Of a stretch of 64,000 nt of DNA, positions 7,334-16,313 are shown in pieces. The stretch's first letter is position 1; every line of letters starts with the position of its first letter. Source of the stretch: Brevibacterium casei CIP 102111. Its GTDB lineage: Bacteria; Actinomycetota; Actinomycetes; Actinomycetales; Brevibacteriaceae. A program made the position numbers and the translations under genes. The stretch covers positions 1 to 64,000 of the forward strand of contig NZ_FXZC01000004.1 of assembly GCF_900169275.1 (NCBI RefSeq), in the 5' to 3' direction. A model generated the notes under the pieces. It did not search any database and was not told the DNA's origin. It was given only the letters and a program-made list of their open reading frames with translations.

Positions 7334-8371
7334 GTGACTTTCCAGTACGCATCACCCCCGAGCGCAGTCAGCCCCCAGCACGTCCTCGAACCGCCGGCAC
7401 CGTCGGCCGTCTTCGTCGTCGTCACCGTCAAACCGGGTGCCGAGGACGCCATCCGCGAGTTCCTCGGCGGGATCGGCGGGGTCATCCGCGCCGTCGGCTT
7501 CCGCGCGAAGGCCGCGAACCTCTCGTGTGTCACCGGCATCGGCGCCGATCTCTGGGATCGTCTCTACCCCGAGAAGCGACCGGCCAAGCTCCACCCATTC
7601 AAAGAGCTGCGCGGCGGCACCCACGTCGCACCCTCGACGCCCGGTGACCTTCTCTTCCACATCCGCTCCCAGCGCACCGACATGAGCTTCGAGCTCGCCC
7701 GGCAGCTCATCAACCAGATCTCCGAGTCCGTCGACGTCGTCGACGAGGTCCACGCCTTCCGCTACTTCGACCAGCGCGACATCCTCGGCTTCGTCGACGG
7801 CACCGCGAACCCCGAGGACCAGCTCGCCGTCGACTCGGTCTTCGTCGGCGACGAGGACCCCGACTTCGCCGGCAGCAGCTACGTCATCGTCCAGAAGTAC
7901 ATCCACGACCTCCCGAAGTGGAACTCGATCACCGTCGAGGATCAGCAGGCGGCGTTCGGTCGCCACAAGCTCTCCGACATGGAGTTCCCCGACAAGGACA
8001 AGGCCCCCGACTCGCATATCGTCCTCAACACGATCACCGGGCCCGATGGCAGGGAACGCAAGATCGTGCGCGACAACATGGTCTTCGGCTCCGTCGAATC
8101 CGGGGACTTCGGCACGTACTTCATCGGCTACGCCGCCGACCCCGAGGTCACGGAGACGATGCTCGAACACATGTTCTTGGGCCACGGCGACGCCACCCAC
8201 GACCGGATCCTCGACTTCTCGACAGCCCTGACCGGCGGCCTGTTCTTCGTCCCGACGCAGGACTTCCTCGACGATCCGACCTCGGTGCTCGGTTCGAACT
8301 CGCGGGGCGCGACCACGCAGAGCTCGAGCGCACAGGGTTCGAGCCCGGAGAACACGAACGCGCAGGGCTGA
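7334..8371 (+). CDS. Dye-decolorizing (DyP) heme peroxidase
   Basis: A 345-residue DyP-type peroxidase, a heme enzyme oxidising dyes and phenolics with hydrogen peroxide. The family signature GFVDGTANPED (catalytic Asp) is near residue 152, followed by the SHIVLN segment with the proximal heme His and IVRDNMVFGS with the distal Arg. No Tat or Sec signal is visible, so it should be cytoplasmic. The C-terminal 28 residues are Ser/Gln/Gly/Asn-rich. Encapsulin-loaded DyPs carry a short C-terminal targeting peptide; nothing clearly like it is present and no encapsulin gene is next door. The GTG at 7334 follows AGGAG by 8 nt; longer in-frame starts lack a Shine-Dalgarno. Confidence 0.92.
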   Translation: MTFQYASPPSAVSPQHVLEPPAPSAVFVVVTVKPGAEDAIREFLGGIGGVIRAVGFRAKAANLSCVTGIGADLWDRLYPEKRPAKLHPFKELRGGTHVAPSTPGDLLFHIRSQRTDMSFELARQLINQISESVDVVDEVHAFRYFDQRDILGFVDGTANPEDQLAVDSVFVGDEDPDFAGSSYVIVQKYIHDLPKWNSITVEDQQAAFGRHKLSDMEFPDKDKAPDSHIVLNTITGPDGRERKIVRDNMVFGSVESGDFGTYFIGYAADPEVTETMLEHMFLGHGDATHDRILDFSTALTGGLFFVPTQDFLDDPTSVLGSNSRGATTQSSSAQGSSPENTNAQG

Positions 8372-8413
8372 GGCTCGGATCCTCGGATCCAGCGGCAAGG
8401 AGCGTGATCGGCG

Positions 8414-9199
8414 ATGACCGAGATCCCCACCGTCCGCCGGCTCCTCCCCGGAGCGACTGACGGCGGAACCCCGGACCTCAGCCTGCCCGAGGCCTTCGCG
8501 TTCCCCGCCGACGCCCGGTCACCCGCCGACGCGCAGTCGTGGGTCCGCGCCGTCTTCGTCGCCTCGGTCGACGGTGCCGCGACCGTCTCCGGGCGCGCCG
8601 GCGGGCTCGGCAACGCCGTCGACCGCGCGGTCTTCGCGCTCAACCGTGCGCTTGCCGACGTCATCCTCGTCGGAGCCGGCACCGCCCGCACCGAGGAGTA
8701 CGGTCCGGCCGAGGACGACTCCCGCTGGCGCGGGCTCAGGGAGGGCCGCAGCCCGACCGCGCCCATCGCCGTCGTCACCGACAGCCTCGCCCTCGACTTC
8801 TCCTCCCCGCTCTTCGTCGACGCCCCCGCATGGGCGCGCACGATCGTCCTCACGAGCGAATCCTCCCCCGCCGAGGCGAGGGCGAAGGCCGCTGAAGTCG
8901 CCGAGGTGATCGTCGCCGGAGCCGACACCGTCGACCTCACGCTCGCGCTCGCCGCACTGCGGGAACGGGGCTTCGAACGCATCGTCTGCGAGGGCGGACC
9001 GAGCGTCTTCGCCGAACTCGTCCGCGCCGGCTGCGCCGACGAGCTCTGCCTCACCCGTTCGCCCGAGATCGTCGGCGGTCAGGGCACCCGCATCGTCCAC
9101 GGCCCGGCCCTCGATCCCCCGGTCCCCCTCGACCTCGCCGAGGTGCTCGCCACCGACGACGGGTACCTCTACCTCCTCTACCGCTTCGAACGGAGCTGA
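8414..9199 (+). CDS. RibD C-terminal-like (pyrimidine) reductase
   Basis: A 261-residue protein with the dihydrofolate-reductase-like fold of the RibD C-terminal domain. Seen: VRAVFVASVDGAATVSGRAG (substrate and NADPH region), ALADVILVGAGTARTEEYG and FERIVCEGGPSVFAELV, the last being the family's glycine-rich nucleotide motif. In riboflavin synthesis this fold reduces the ribosyl side chain, but stand-alone actinobacterial versions have unassigned substrates. No other rib gene is nearby. It lies 42 bp after the DyP gene and 2 bp before the next membrane gene, so it is probably in one transcript with both. Confidence 0.85.
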   Translation: MTEIPTVRRLLPGATDGGTPDLSLPEAFAFPADARSPADAQSWVRAVFVASVDGAATVSGRAGGLGNAVDRAVFALNRALADVILVGAGTARTEEYGPAEDDSRWRGLREGRSPTAPIAVVTDSLALDFSSPLFVDAPAWARTIVLTSESSPAEARAKAAEVAEVIVAGADTVDLTLALAALRERGFERIVCEGGPSVFAELVRAGCADELCLTRSPEIVGGQGTRIVHGPALDPPVPLDLAEVLATDDGYLYLLYRFERS

Positions 9200-9201
9200 C
9201 G

Positions 9202-9819
9202 ATGACGCAGATCCCCGACGTCCCGCCGACCGACCCTCCAGCCTCGCCCCCGCCGGACGACGTCGCGGACACCGTCCGTCCCCAACCGGCGCGCGGCGCG
9301 GAGATCGGTGCGCTCATCGGCGGGGCGTTCGGCCTCGTCTTCCTCGTCGTCAACAGCTCAGGCTTCTCGACGGTCGGTCGGATCATGGTCCTCGTCGTCG
9401 GGATCCTCGCCTTCGCAGCGATCCTCTTCCTCGCCTTCCGCAGCTATGGTCGCAGGCGGGGATCCCCGCAGGCCGGAACCGCGAAGGCGTTCGGCACGAG
9501 CTTCTGGATCATCGTCGCCGTCGAAGCCCTCGCGCTCTTCGGCGGGACGAAGCTGCTCGCAGGGCTCGGGTACCCGGAGCTCGGCGTCGCGTGGGTCTCG
9601 GTCGTCGTCGGGTCCCACTTCTTCGCCCTCGGCCACGTGTTCGGACTCCGCCGCTTCCATCTCCTCGCCGGGGTCGTCACGCTCTGCGGGATCGCCGGGT
9701 TCATCGCGTTCTTCATCCCGGCACCCGCCTTCATCCCGGTGCTCGCCGGGGTCATCCCCGGATTCGTCCTCCTCGCCTTCGGCCTCTGGGCGCTCGCCCC
9801 GGTCGACGCGCAAGGCTGA
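9202..9819 (+). CDS. Six-helix membrane protein of unknown function
   Basis: A 205-residue protein. The first 30 residues are Pro/Asp-rich and cytoplasmic; about six hydrophobic helices follow from residue 33 to the end. I do not recognise a family. The start lies 2 bp after the stop of the RibD-like gene, with GGAG inside that gene's last codons, so translation is probably coupled. It is followed by a hairpin (9820-9844) that should end the operon. Confidence 0.7.
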   Translation: MTQIPDVPPTDPPASPPPDDVADTVRPQPARGAEIGALIGGAFGLVFLVVNSSGFSTVGRIMVLVVGILAFAAILFLAFRSYGRRRGSPQAGTAKAFGTSFWIIVAVEALALFGGTKLLAGLGYPELGVAWVSVVVGSHFFALGHVFGLRRFHLLAGVVTLCGIAGFIAFFIPAPAFIPVLAGVIPGFVLLAFGLWALAPVDAQG

Positions 9820-9844
9820 GGCCGGGGAAACCCGCTCCCCGGCC
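9820..9844. terminator. Bidirectional terminator hairpin
   Basis: GGCCGGGG and CCCCGGCC pair perfectly around a 9-nt loop, directly after the stop codon of the membrane protein gene and 17 bp from the stop of the convergent tricorn gene. No T-run. Confidence 0.65.
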
Positions 9845-9860
9845 CCACCTGAGCCAGCCG

Positions 9861-12800
9861 CTACTCCCCAGCACCACCTCGGCGGCGGATGCGGACACGG
9901 GGTTCGGGCATCTCGGGTGCGGTGACCGCGGGGGTCTCCTCGAGGCGGGCGAGCACCTCGGCGATCGCCCGGTCGAGCTGCGGATCGGCCTCGGCGAAGA
10001 GCTGCGAGGGATCGTGCTCGACCTCGATGTCCGGGTCGACGCCGTGGTTCTCCACCTCCCACTCCTTGCCCTCGAGCCAGAACGCATACCGCGGCTGGGT
10101 GACCTTCGTCCCGTCGACGAGCTCATAGCGGCCGTCGATGCCGACGACCCCGCCCCACGTGCGCACCCCGATGACCGGTCCGATGCCCTTCGCCTGGACC
10201 CGGGCGTTGATGATGTCCCCGTCGGAGCCGGAGAACTCGTTGGCGAGGAAGACGACCGGCCCGCGGCGCGTGTTCTCCGGATCCGGGACCATCTCGTCGT
10301 ACGACCGGGTGGCGCTCCACGCGATGACGCGGTCGGCGAGGCGCTCGGCGACGAGGGCGCTCGTGTGCCCGCCCCGGTTGAACCGGACGTCGGCGATGAC
10401 GCCGTCGGCGGCCATCGCCTGCCGGATGTCGCGGTGCAGCTGTGCCCAGCCGCCGGCCATCATGTCGGGGATGTGGACGTAGCCGAGCCTGCCGCCCGTC
10501 GCCTCCCTGACGTACTCGCGCCGCGAGCGCACCCAGTCCTGATAGCGCAGCTTCTCCTCGGACTTCACCGGCACGACCGCGACCGTGCGCTCCCTGCGCC
10601 CGGTGCGCAGCGTGAGTTCGACGATCTGGTCGGCTGCCCCGACGAGCAGCGGCGCGGGACCGAGGTCCTCATCGACGCTCTGCCCGCCCACGGCGACGAT
10701 GACGTCCCCGGGCTGCGCCCCGACACCGGCCTGACGCAGCGGCGACCTCGCCGCCGGCTCACTCGTCTCACCGGGGAGGATGCGGACGATCTCCCAGCCC
10801 TTGTCGGTGCGGGCGAGATCAGCGCCGAGGAAGCCGAGCCGTTTCGACTCATCGCCGAGCGGCTCGGGCGGGGTGACGTAGGCGTGGGAGGTGTTGAGCT
10901 CGCCCACGGTCTCCCAGAGGATGTCGACGAGGTCGTCGTGGGTGAGCGCCTTCGCCGCGACCTGGCGCCACCGCAGGGTCACCCCCTGCCAGTCGACGCC
11001 GTTCATGTCGGCCCGCCAGTAGTGGTCGCGCATGATCCGGGCGTTCTCCTCGAACATCTGCAGCCACTCGGCCCGCTGGTCGAGCTCGAAGCGCAGCCGA
11101 GAGAGGTCGACGGTCACGGACTCGTCGTCATCGGCCTCGACCTTCCGGTTCGCGGGGCGCACGGTGACGTCGTCGCCGTCGGTGACGACGATGAGCTTTC
11201 CGTCGCCGCTCACCCGATAGTCGTCGGCCTTGTCGACGACGGTGACGAGCTTGCGCTTGGCGAAGTCGAAGTACTGGACCTGCTCGCGCGGCTTGTCCCC
11301 CGTGACACCCGCGTACCGGTCGCCGAGCTCGCCGTCCTCGGCATCGCCCTTGCGCATCCACAGCACTCCGCCGTCGGCGGACTCGAGGTCCCGGAAGACT
11401 CCGGAGGAGACGGGGAACGGGACGATCCGCTCCTCGGCACCGTCGAGGTCGGGCTCGACCGTGCTCACGGTGTCCTTTCCGGACTTCTTCTGGCCCTTCT
11501 CGCGCTCCTCGGTGAGCTCGCTGATCGCCCATCCGGCGGTGCTCGGCCCGAAGGGTGCGGGGTCGGTGGCCGAGAGCGGCAGCAGCCACGGCCGGGTCAC
11601 CCCGTTGAAGGAGAGGTCGAAGGAATGCTGGTTGTACGCGGGATCGAAGGTCCGGTCGGAGAGGAACGCGACGTACTTCCCGTCGCGGGTGAACGCGGGG
11701 GAGAAGTCGTTGAACCGTCCCGTCGTCAGCGGCCTGCCCTCCTCATCAGAGCGCACCTCGGTGATCATCAGCCGGTTGAGATCCCCCTCGCCCTGCGTCG
11801 GCTGCGCCCAGACGAGGTACTTCCCGTCGGGGGAGAAGCGCGGACTCGTCGCCTCTCCGAAGCCGGAATGGCCGACGACACGGCTGCCGCCGCCGGCGAC
11901 CTCGACGAGGCGGACCGTCCCGTCGTGGGAGATCGTCGCGAGGATCCGTCCCGCGGGATCGGCGGACATGTGGAGGACGCGTCCGAGAGCCCCGGCCCCG
12001 ATCCGCCGAGGCGGTTTCGACCCGGAGGTCTCCCGGACCTCGATCGCATCCTCGCCGTCGACGTCGGTGACGTAGGCGACCGCGCCGGTCTGCCCGAGGA
12101 CGACGGGTTCACGCACCCGCACGGCCGACTCGGCCGCCAGCGCCCTGGCCGGACCCTCGCGGTGGGCGAGCCAGAACGCCTTCCCCCGCCATTCGATCGC
12201 CGAGGCATTGCCGCCGTGGTCAGGGGCGATGGCACCGACCCCGGAATCGGCTGTGAGCGAGCGCGGCTGCACCTGCGTGCCCGGAAGGGTGACGTCGAGG
12301 GTGCGGACCGGCCCGTCGAGGGAGTCGAGGACCTTGATCTCGCCGCGGGAGTGCCACACGATCCTTCTGCCGTCGGTCGTCGCGTCGCGTACGTAGCCGT
12401 CGGCCTCCGTCTGATGGGTGAGCTGCCGGGGTTCGCCGAGGCGGTCGCCGGCAGCCGTGGCCAGTCCGTCCCAGATCCACAGGTTCGCCTGCTCGTCGGC
12501 ATCGTCGGGGAACGTCGCGGCCCGGTCGGAGGTGAAGACGAGTGAGTCGCCGACCCAGAGGGGATCGGTGAGCGAGGCGGCCTCGTCGCGCAGCAGCCGC
12601 TGCCACTGCGTCCCCGCCCCGTCGGCGTCGCCGGCCCGATCGAGCCACAGCCTCGGCGCGGTGCCTCCGCGGTAGCGCTTCCAATGGGCCGGGGGACGAC
12701 TGTACGGCGTCGAGAGCGCCGTGGCACCGGAAGGGTGCCGGGCGAACCCGGATGCGCGACCCCACGTGAGGCGCTCGACCTCACCACCCAGGCCCACGCG

Positions 12801-13145
12801 CTTGACGACATGGTCGCGGACCTCGGCTTCGCCCGCGTTCGAACCGATGAGGATGTGGGAATCGTCCTCCCAACCGAGCATCGTCGTCGCGGTCCCGCCG
12901 AGCCAGGTGAGCCGGCGCAGGGCACCGGTCGCCACCTCGGCGAGCATGAGCTCGGGATGACCGTCGCGGTGGGAGACGTACGCGACGTGGGAGCCGTCCG
13001 GGGAGAATCGCGGACTGCGGGCCGGAGCACGATCGGCGGTGAGCCGCCATGCCCGGCCGCCTGCAGTCGGCACGAGCCAGACGTCGTCGTCGGCGATGAA
13101 GGCGATGAGATCGCCGCTGATGTGGGGGTACCTGAGATAAGTCAC
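9861..13145 (-). CDS. Tricorn-type S41 serine protease with PDZ domain
   Basis: A 1094-residue tricorn protease homologue: N-terminal beta-propellers (about residues 1-640; repeated SPRFSPDG and DGKYLVW blades), a C1 helical domain, a PDZ domain near 770-850 (GAQPGDVIVAVGGQSV) and the S41 core. The archaeal catalytic set is recognisable: Ser-His in NTSHAYV near 755, the nucleophile in FSGSDGD near 975 and a Glu in VENHGVDPDIEVE near 1033. Tricorn degrades proteasome-derived peptides in the cytoplasm. I chose GTG 13145 (VTYLRYPHI…), the usual family opening; GTG 13154 is 3 codons longer. No Shine-Dalgarno; TAATGT ends 7 bp upstream, so it may be leaderless. The gene converges on its neighbour. 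Confidence 0.9.
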   Translation of the reverse strand: MTYLRYPHISGDLIAFIADDDVWLVPTAGGRAWRLTADRAPARSPRFSPDGSHVAYVSHRDGHPELMLAEVATGALRRLTWLGGTATTMLGWEDDSHILIGSNAGEAEVRDHVVKRVGLGGEVERLTWGRASGFARHPSGATALSTPYSRPPAHWKRYRGGTAPRLWLDRAGDADGAGTQWQRLLRDEAASLTDPLWVGDSLVFTSDRAATFPDDADEQANLWIWDGLATAAGDRLGEPRQLTHQTEADGYVRDATTDGRRIVWHSRGEIKVLDSLDGPVRTLDVTLPGTQVQPRSLTADSGVGAIAPDHGGNASAIEWRGKAFWLAHREGPARALAAESAVRVREPVVLGQTGAVAYVTDVDGEDAIEVRETSGSKPPRRIGAGALGRVLHMSADPAGRILATISHDGTVRLVEVAGGGSRVVGHSGFGEATSPRFSPDGKYLVWAQPTQGEGDLNRLMITEVRSDEEGRPLTTGRFNDFSPAFTRDGKYVAFLSDRTFDPAYNQHSFDLSFNGVTRPWLLPLSATDPAPFGPSTAGWAISELTEEREKGQKKSGKDTVSTVEPDLDGAEERIVPFPVSSGVFRDLESADGGVLWMRKGDAEDGELGDRYAGVTGDKPREQVQYFDFAKRKLVTVVDKADDYRVSGDGKLIVVTDGDDVTVRPANRKVEADDDESVTVDLSRLRFELDQRAEWLQMFEENARIMRDHYWRADMNGVDWQGVTLRWRQVAAKALTHDDLVDILWETVGELNTSHAYVTPPEPLGDESKRLGFLGADLARTDKGWEIVRILPGETSEPAARSPLRQAGVGAQPGDVIVAVGGQSVDEDLGPAPLLVGAADQIVELTLRTGRRERTVAVVPVKSEEKLRYQDWVRSRREYVREATGGRLGYVHIPDMMAGGWAQLHRDIRQAMAADGVIADVRFNRGGHTSALVAERLADRVIAWSATRSYDEMVPDPENTRRGPVVFLANEFSGSDGDIINARVQAKGIGPVIGVRTWGGVVGIDGRYELVDGTKVTQPRYAFWLEGKEWEVENHGVDPDIEVEHDPSQLFAEADPQLDRAIAEVLARLEETPAVTAPEMPEPRVRIRRRGGAGE

Positions 13146-13210
13146 GTGATCCACATTACAGCCGATGAGCGGCGTGCACGGACCGGTGCCGCGGGTCGGG
13201 TCGGCGCGAA

Positions 13211-13216
13211 TAGAAT
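13211..13216 (+). promoter_or_regulatory. argS -10 hexamer (leaderless)
   Basis: TAGAAT followed by 6 bp and the argS ATG. The first transcribed base would be the A of the start codon. A GAGG in the gap is too close to work as a normal Shine-Dalgarno. Confidence 0.55.
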
Positions 13217-13222
13217 GAGGAC

Positions 13223-14953
13223 ATGCCGACGCTCACCTCTCTGCTCACCGACCGGTTCGCCGCTGCCCTCTCTGCCGCCTTCGGGGAGGACTTCGCCGAC
13301 CGCGATCCCGTCATCAGGAGCTCGCAGTTCGCCGACTTCCAGGCCAACGTCGCCCTCCCGCTGGCGAAGGAGCTCGGGGCCAAGCCGCGGGAGGTCGCCG
13401 GGCAGATCGTCGAGCACCTCGATCTCGACGGCGTCTGCCGGCCCCCGGAGATCTCCGGTCCCGGGTTCATCAACCTCACGTTCCTCCCCGAGTTCCTCGC
13501 AGGCGTCCTCGAGGCCGAGGACGCGACCGCCGTCGACGCACCTTCGGACCCGCAGCGGATCGTCATCGACTACTCGGCGCCGAACGTCGCGAAGGAGATG
13601 CACGTCGGGCACCTGCGCACCACCGTCGTCGGCGATGCGCTCGCCCGCACCCACGAATACCTCGGCAACACCGTCATCCGGCAGAACCACATCGGCGACT
13701 GGGGCACCCCCTTCGGCATGCTCATCGAGCACCTCCTCGACGTCGGCATCGACTCGGAGACCGCGCAGACGATCGCCGAGGACCCCAACGCCTTCTACCA
13801 GGCCGCCCGGGCGAAGTTCGACGCGGATGAGGACTTCGCGACCCGCGCCCGCACCCGGGTCGTCGCCCTCCAGGGTGGGGACGCACAGACCCTCGAACTC
13901 TGGGAGCGACTCGTCGGCTACTCCCGGGAGTACTTCAACCACATCTACTCCCTCCTCGACGTCACCCTCCGAGATGCCGACCTCGCCGGCGAGAGCATCT
14001 ACAACGACGACCTCGAAGCGGTCTGCGACGACCTCGAGGCCCAGGGCTTGGCCCGGATGAGCGACGGGGCGCTGTGCGTGTTCCCCGAGGGCTACACCGG
14101 CCGGGACGGGCAGCCACTGCCGCTCATCGTCCGCAAGTCCGACGGCGGCTACGGCTATGCGACGACCGACCTCGCCGCCGTCCGCCGCCGCGCCCGGGTG
14201 CTCCACGCCGACCGCGTCCTCTACGTCATCGGCGCCCCGCAGTCGCTCCACCTCGAGATGGTCTTCGCGACCGCCCGGGCCGCCGGCTGGGTGCCGGAGA
14301 CCATGGTCCTCGAACACGTGAAGATCGGCAACGTCCTCGGCTCCGACGGCAAGATCCTCCGGACCCGCTCGGGCAAGCCGCTGCGCCTGGCCGAACTCCT
14401 CGACGAGGCGATCGCCCGCGCCAAGGCCACCCTCGAGGAGTCGAACGTCGAGTTCAGCCCCGAGGAGGCCGACGAGGTCGCCCGCATCGTCGGCATCGGC
14501 GCGGTCAAGTACGCCGACCTCTCCGTCGCCCACGACACCTCGTACACCTTCGACCTCGACCGGATGCTCGCGCCCATCGGCAACACCGCGCCCTACCTCC
14601 AGTACGCCGGCGCCCGGATCCGCTCGATCCTGCGCAAGGCTGCCGCTGAGGACATCACGTTCGCCGACTCCCCGATCCACCTCGGCGAGCAGTCCGAACG
14701 TGAACTGGCGCTCGCGATCCTCGGGTTCCCCGATGTCCTCGCCGAGGTGGCCGCCGGCTCCCAGCCGCACCGGATGGCGACGTACCTCTTCGACCTCGCG
14801 CAGGCGTTCACGACGTTCTACGAGCAGTGCCCCGTGCTCACGGCGGCGACGCCTGAGCTGCGGGCCTCCCGCTTGCGGCTGAGCGCGACCGTGCTCTCCG
14901 TCCTCGAGGCGGGCCTGAGCGTCCTCGGCATCCGCGTGCCCGAGAGGATGTGA
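13223..14953 (+). CDS. argS: Arginyl-tRNA synthetase
   Basis: A 576-residue class I synthetase that charges tRNA-Arg. The N-terminal ArgRS domain reads FADFQANVALPLAKEL; the catalytic domain opens with YSAPNVAKEMHVGHLRTT, where HVGH (about residues 127-130) is the HIGH motif. The second signature is degenerate (GSDGKILRTRSGKP in place of KMSKS), as is normal for many ArgRS. The C-terminal anticodon-binding (DALR) domain includes NTAPYLQYAGARIRSIL and ends in GLSVLGIRVPERM. Cytoplasmic and essential. The stop overlaps the next gene's GTG by 4 bp. The usual actinobacterial neighbour lysA is not here. Confidence 0.95.
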   Translation: MPTLTSLLTDRFAAALSAAFGEDFADRDPVIRSSQFADFQANVALPLAKELGAKPREVAGQIVEHLDLDGVCRPPEISGPGFINLTFLPEFLAGVLEAEDATAVDAPSDPQRIVIDYSAPNVAKEMHVGHLRTTVVGDALARTHEYLGNTVIRQNHIGDWGTPFGMLIEHLLDVGIDSETAQTIAEDPNAFYQAARAKFDADEDFATRARTRVVALQGGDAQTLELWERLVGYSREYFNHIYSLLDVTLRDADLAGESIYNDDLEAVCDDLEAQGLARMSDGALCVFPEGYTGRDGQPLPLIVRKSDGGYGYATTDLAAVRRRARVLHADRVLYVIGAPQSLHLEMVFATARAAGWVPETMVLEHVKIGNVLGSDGKILRTRSGKPLRLAELLDEAIARAKATLEESNVEFSPEEADEVARIVGIGAVKYADLSVAHDTSYTFDLDRMLAPIGNTAPYLQYAGARIRSILRKAAAEDITFADSPIHLGEQSERELALAILGFPDVLAEVAAGSQPHRMATYLFDLAQAFTTFYEQCPVLTAATPELRASRLRLSATVLSVLEAGLSVLGIRVPERM

Positions 14954-16209
14954 CGGGCACGCTGCGACCCGCGATGCTCCCGTGGATCGTCGCGGGCATC
15001 GTCGTCCTCGCGCTCAACCTGCGCACCCCGATCATCGCCCCGACCGCGGTGCTCGGCGACATCCGTGCGGACACGGGGCTGAGTGCGGCCGGGGCGGGCC
15101 TCCTCACGGGTCTGCCCGTCCTCCTCTTCGCCCTCGCCACGCCGCTGGCGAGTAAGACGATCCGCCGCCTCGGCGCGGAGACGACGGTGCTCATGTGCCT
15201 GTCCGGGGTCCTCGTCGGCACGGTGCTGCGTTCGGTCGGGCCGACCTGGCTCATCCTGCTCGGCACCGGCGTCATCGGACTCGCGATCACCCTCGGCAAC
15301 ATCGTCGTGCCCGTGATCATCCGCCGCGAGGTCCCGTGGAACCAGGTCGGCATGGTCACCGGGCTCTACTCGGCGATGATGAACGTCGGCTCGATGGTCA
15401 CCCTCATCGGCACCGGGCCGCTCGCGGCCCTCGTCGGCTGGCGGTGGGCGATCGGTCTGTGGGCGGTCCTCGCGCTCCTCGGCCTCGGTTACTGGATGAT
15501 CCTCATCCGCACCCGGATCCGCCGCACCCCGATCGACGGCGCTGCCGGGGACACTGCCGGCGCCGAGGCGGGTGCCCCGGCCGTCTCACGGACAGCGGAG
15601 GCGAAACGGCCGTGGCGGGAGGTCTCCCCGGAGTTCCGGCGCATCGTCGTCCTCCTCGTCATCACCTTCTCCGGGCAGTCGATCGCGTACTACACGACGA
15701 CGACGTGGCTGCCCTCGATCCTCGCCGACACCGCACGCCTCGACCCGGCGCTCGCCGGCGGCACCGCCTCCCTCTTCCAGGTCTCGGCCATCGTCGGCGC
15801 CTTCGGCGTGCCCCTGCTCGCCGCGCGGTCGCGGCCGTGGGTGCCCGTGGCGATCGTCGCCGCCCTCTGGCTCTCCCTGCCTCTCGGCATGCTCACAGCC
15901 CCCGATGCGTACGTCGTCTGGGCGGTCACCGGCGGCATCGCCCAGGGCGGCGGGTTCACCGCGATCCTCTCGATCATCGCCCGCACCGCCGGCAGCGACA
16001 GGGAGACGGCATCCGGCTCGGCGCGGGTGCAGGGCGGCGGCTACCTCGCCGCGACCCTGGCCCCGCCGTTCGCGGGCTGGCTCGCCACGGTCACCCACGG
16101 CTGGGTCGTCCCGCAGCTCCTCGTGCTGGCAGCGACGCTGTCCTTCACCGTCGCCGGTCTCCTCGCGGCCCGGATCGCCGGGCGGATGGGTCCGCGCCGG
16201 CTCGCCTGA
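14950..16209 (+). CDS. CynX/NimT-family MFS transporter
   Basis: A 419-residue, 12-helix MFS protein of the cyanate/nitroimidazole transporter group. The family motif NLRTPIIAPTAVLGDI follows helix 1; a charged central loop spans about residues 180-220. The substrate is unknown; the group includes exporters and anion importers. It starts at GTG 14950 inside the argS stop (GTGA overlap), so translation depends on argS, an unusual pairing of a housekeeping and an accessory gene. No clear terminator follows before the FAD-oxidase gene 104 bp on. Confidence 0.85.
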   Translation: MTGTLRPAMLPWIVAGIVVLALNLRTPIIAPTAVLGDIRADTGLSAAGAGLLTGLPVLLFALATPLASKTIRRLGAETTVLMCLSGVLVGTVLRSVGPTWLILLGTGVIGLAITLGNIVVPVIIRREVPWNQVGMVTGLYSAMMNVGSMVTLIGTGPLAALVGWRWAIGLWAVLALLGLGYWMILIRTRIRRTPIDGAAGDTAGAEAGAPAVSRTAEAKRPWREVSPEFRRIVVLLVITFSGQSIAYYTTTTWLPSILADTARLDPALAGGTASLFQVSAIVGAFGVPLLAARSRPWVPVAIVAALWLSLPLGMLTAPDAYVVWAVTGGIAQGGGFTAILSIIARTAGSDRETASGSARVQGGGYLAATLAPPFAGWLATVTHGWVVPQLLVLAATLSFTVAGLLAARIAGRMGPRRLA

Positions 16210-16275
16210 GCGCTGTCCGCGCTGAGCATCGAGGTCGCTGCGCACCCCGCCCTCGTCACTGTGACACGGCTCACG

Positions 16276-16281
16276 TAGAGT
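16276..16281 (+). promoter_or_regulatory. -10 element for the FAD-oxidase gene
   Basis: TAGAGT, about 30 bp before the start; it would give a leader of about 25 nt with a GAGGAG. No clear -35. Confidence 0.35.
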
Positions 16282-16313
16282 GAGACCCACGTCGCCCTGA
16301 TCCGAGGAGAATG

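Noticed and set aside
8240-8371. Encapsulin-targeting peptide on DyP
   Set aside because: No clear match to the known short targeting motif and no encapsulin gene nearby.
9591-12545. 984-codon plus-strand frame
   Set aside because: Antisense shadow of the tricorn protease gene, whose catalytic motifs are all in the minus-strand frame.
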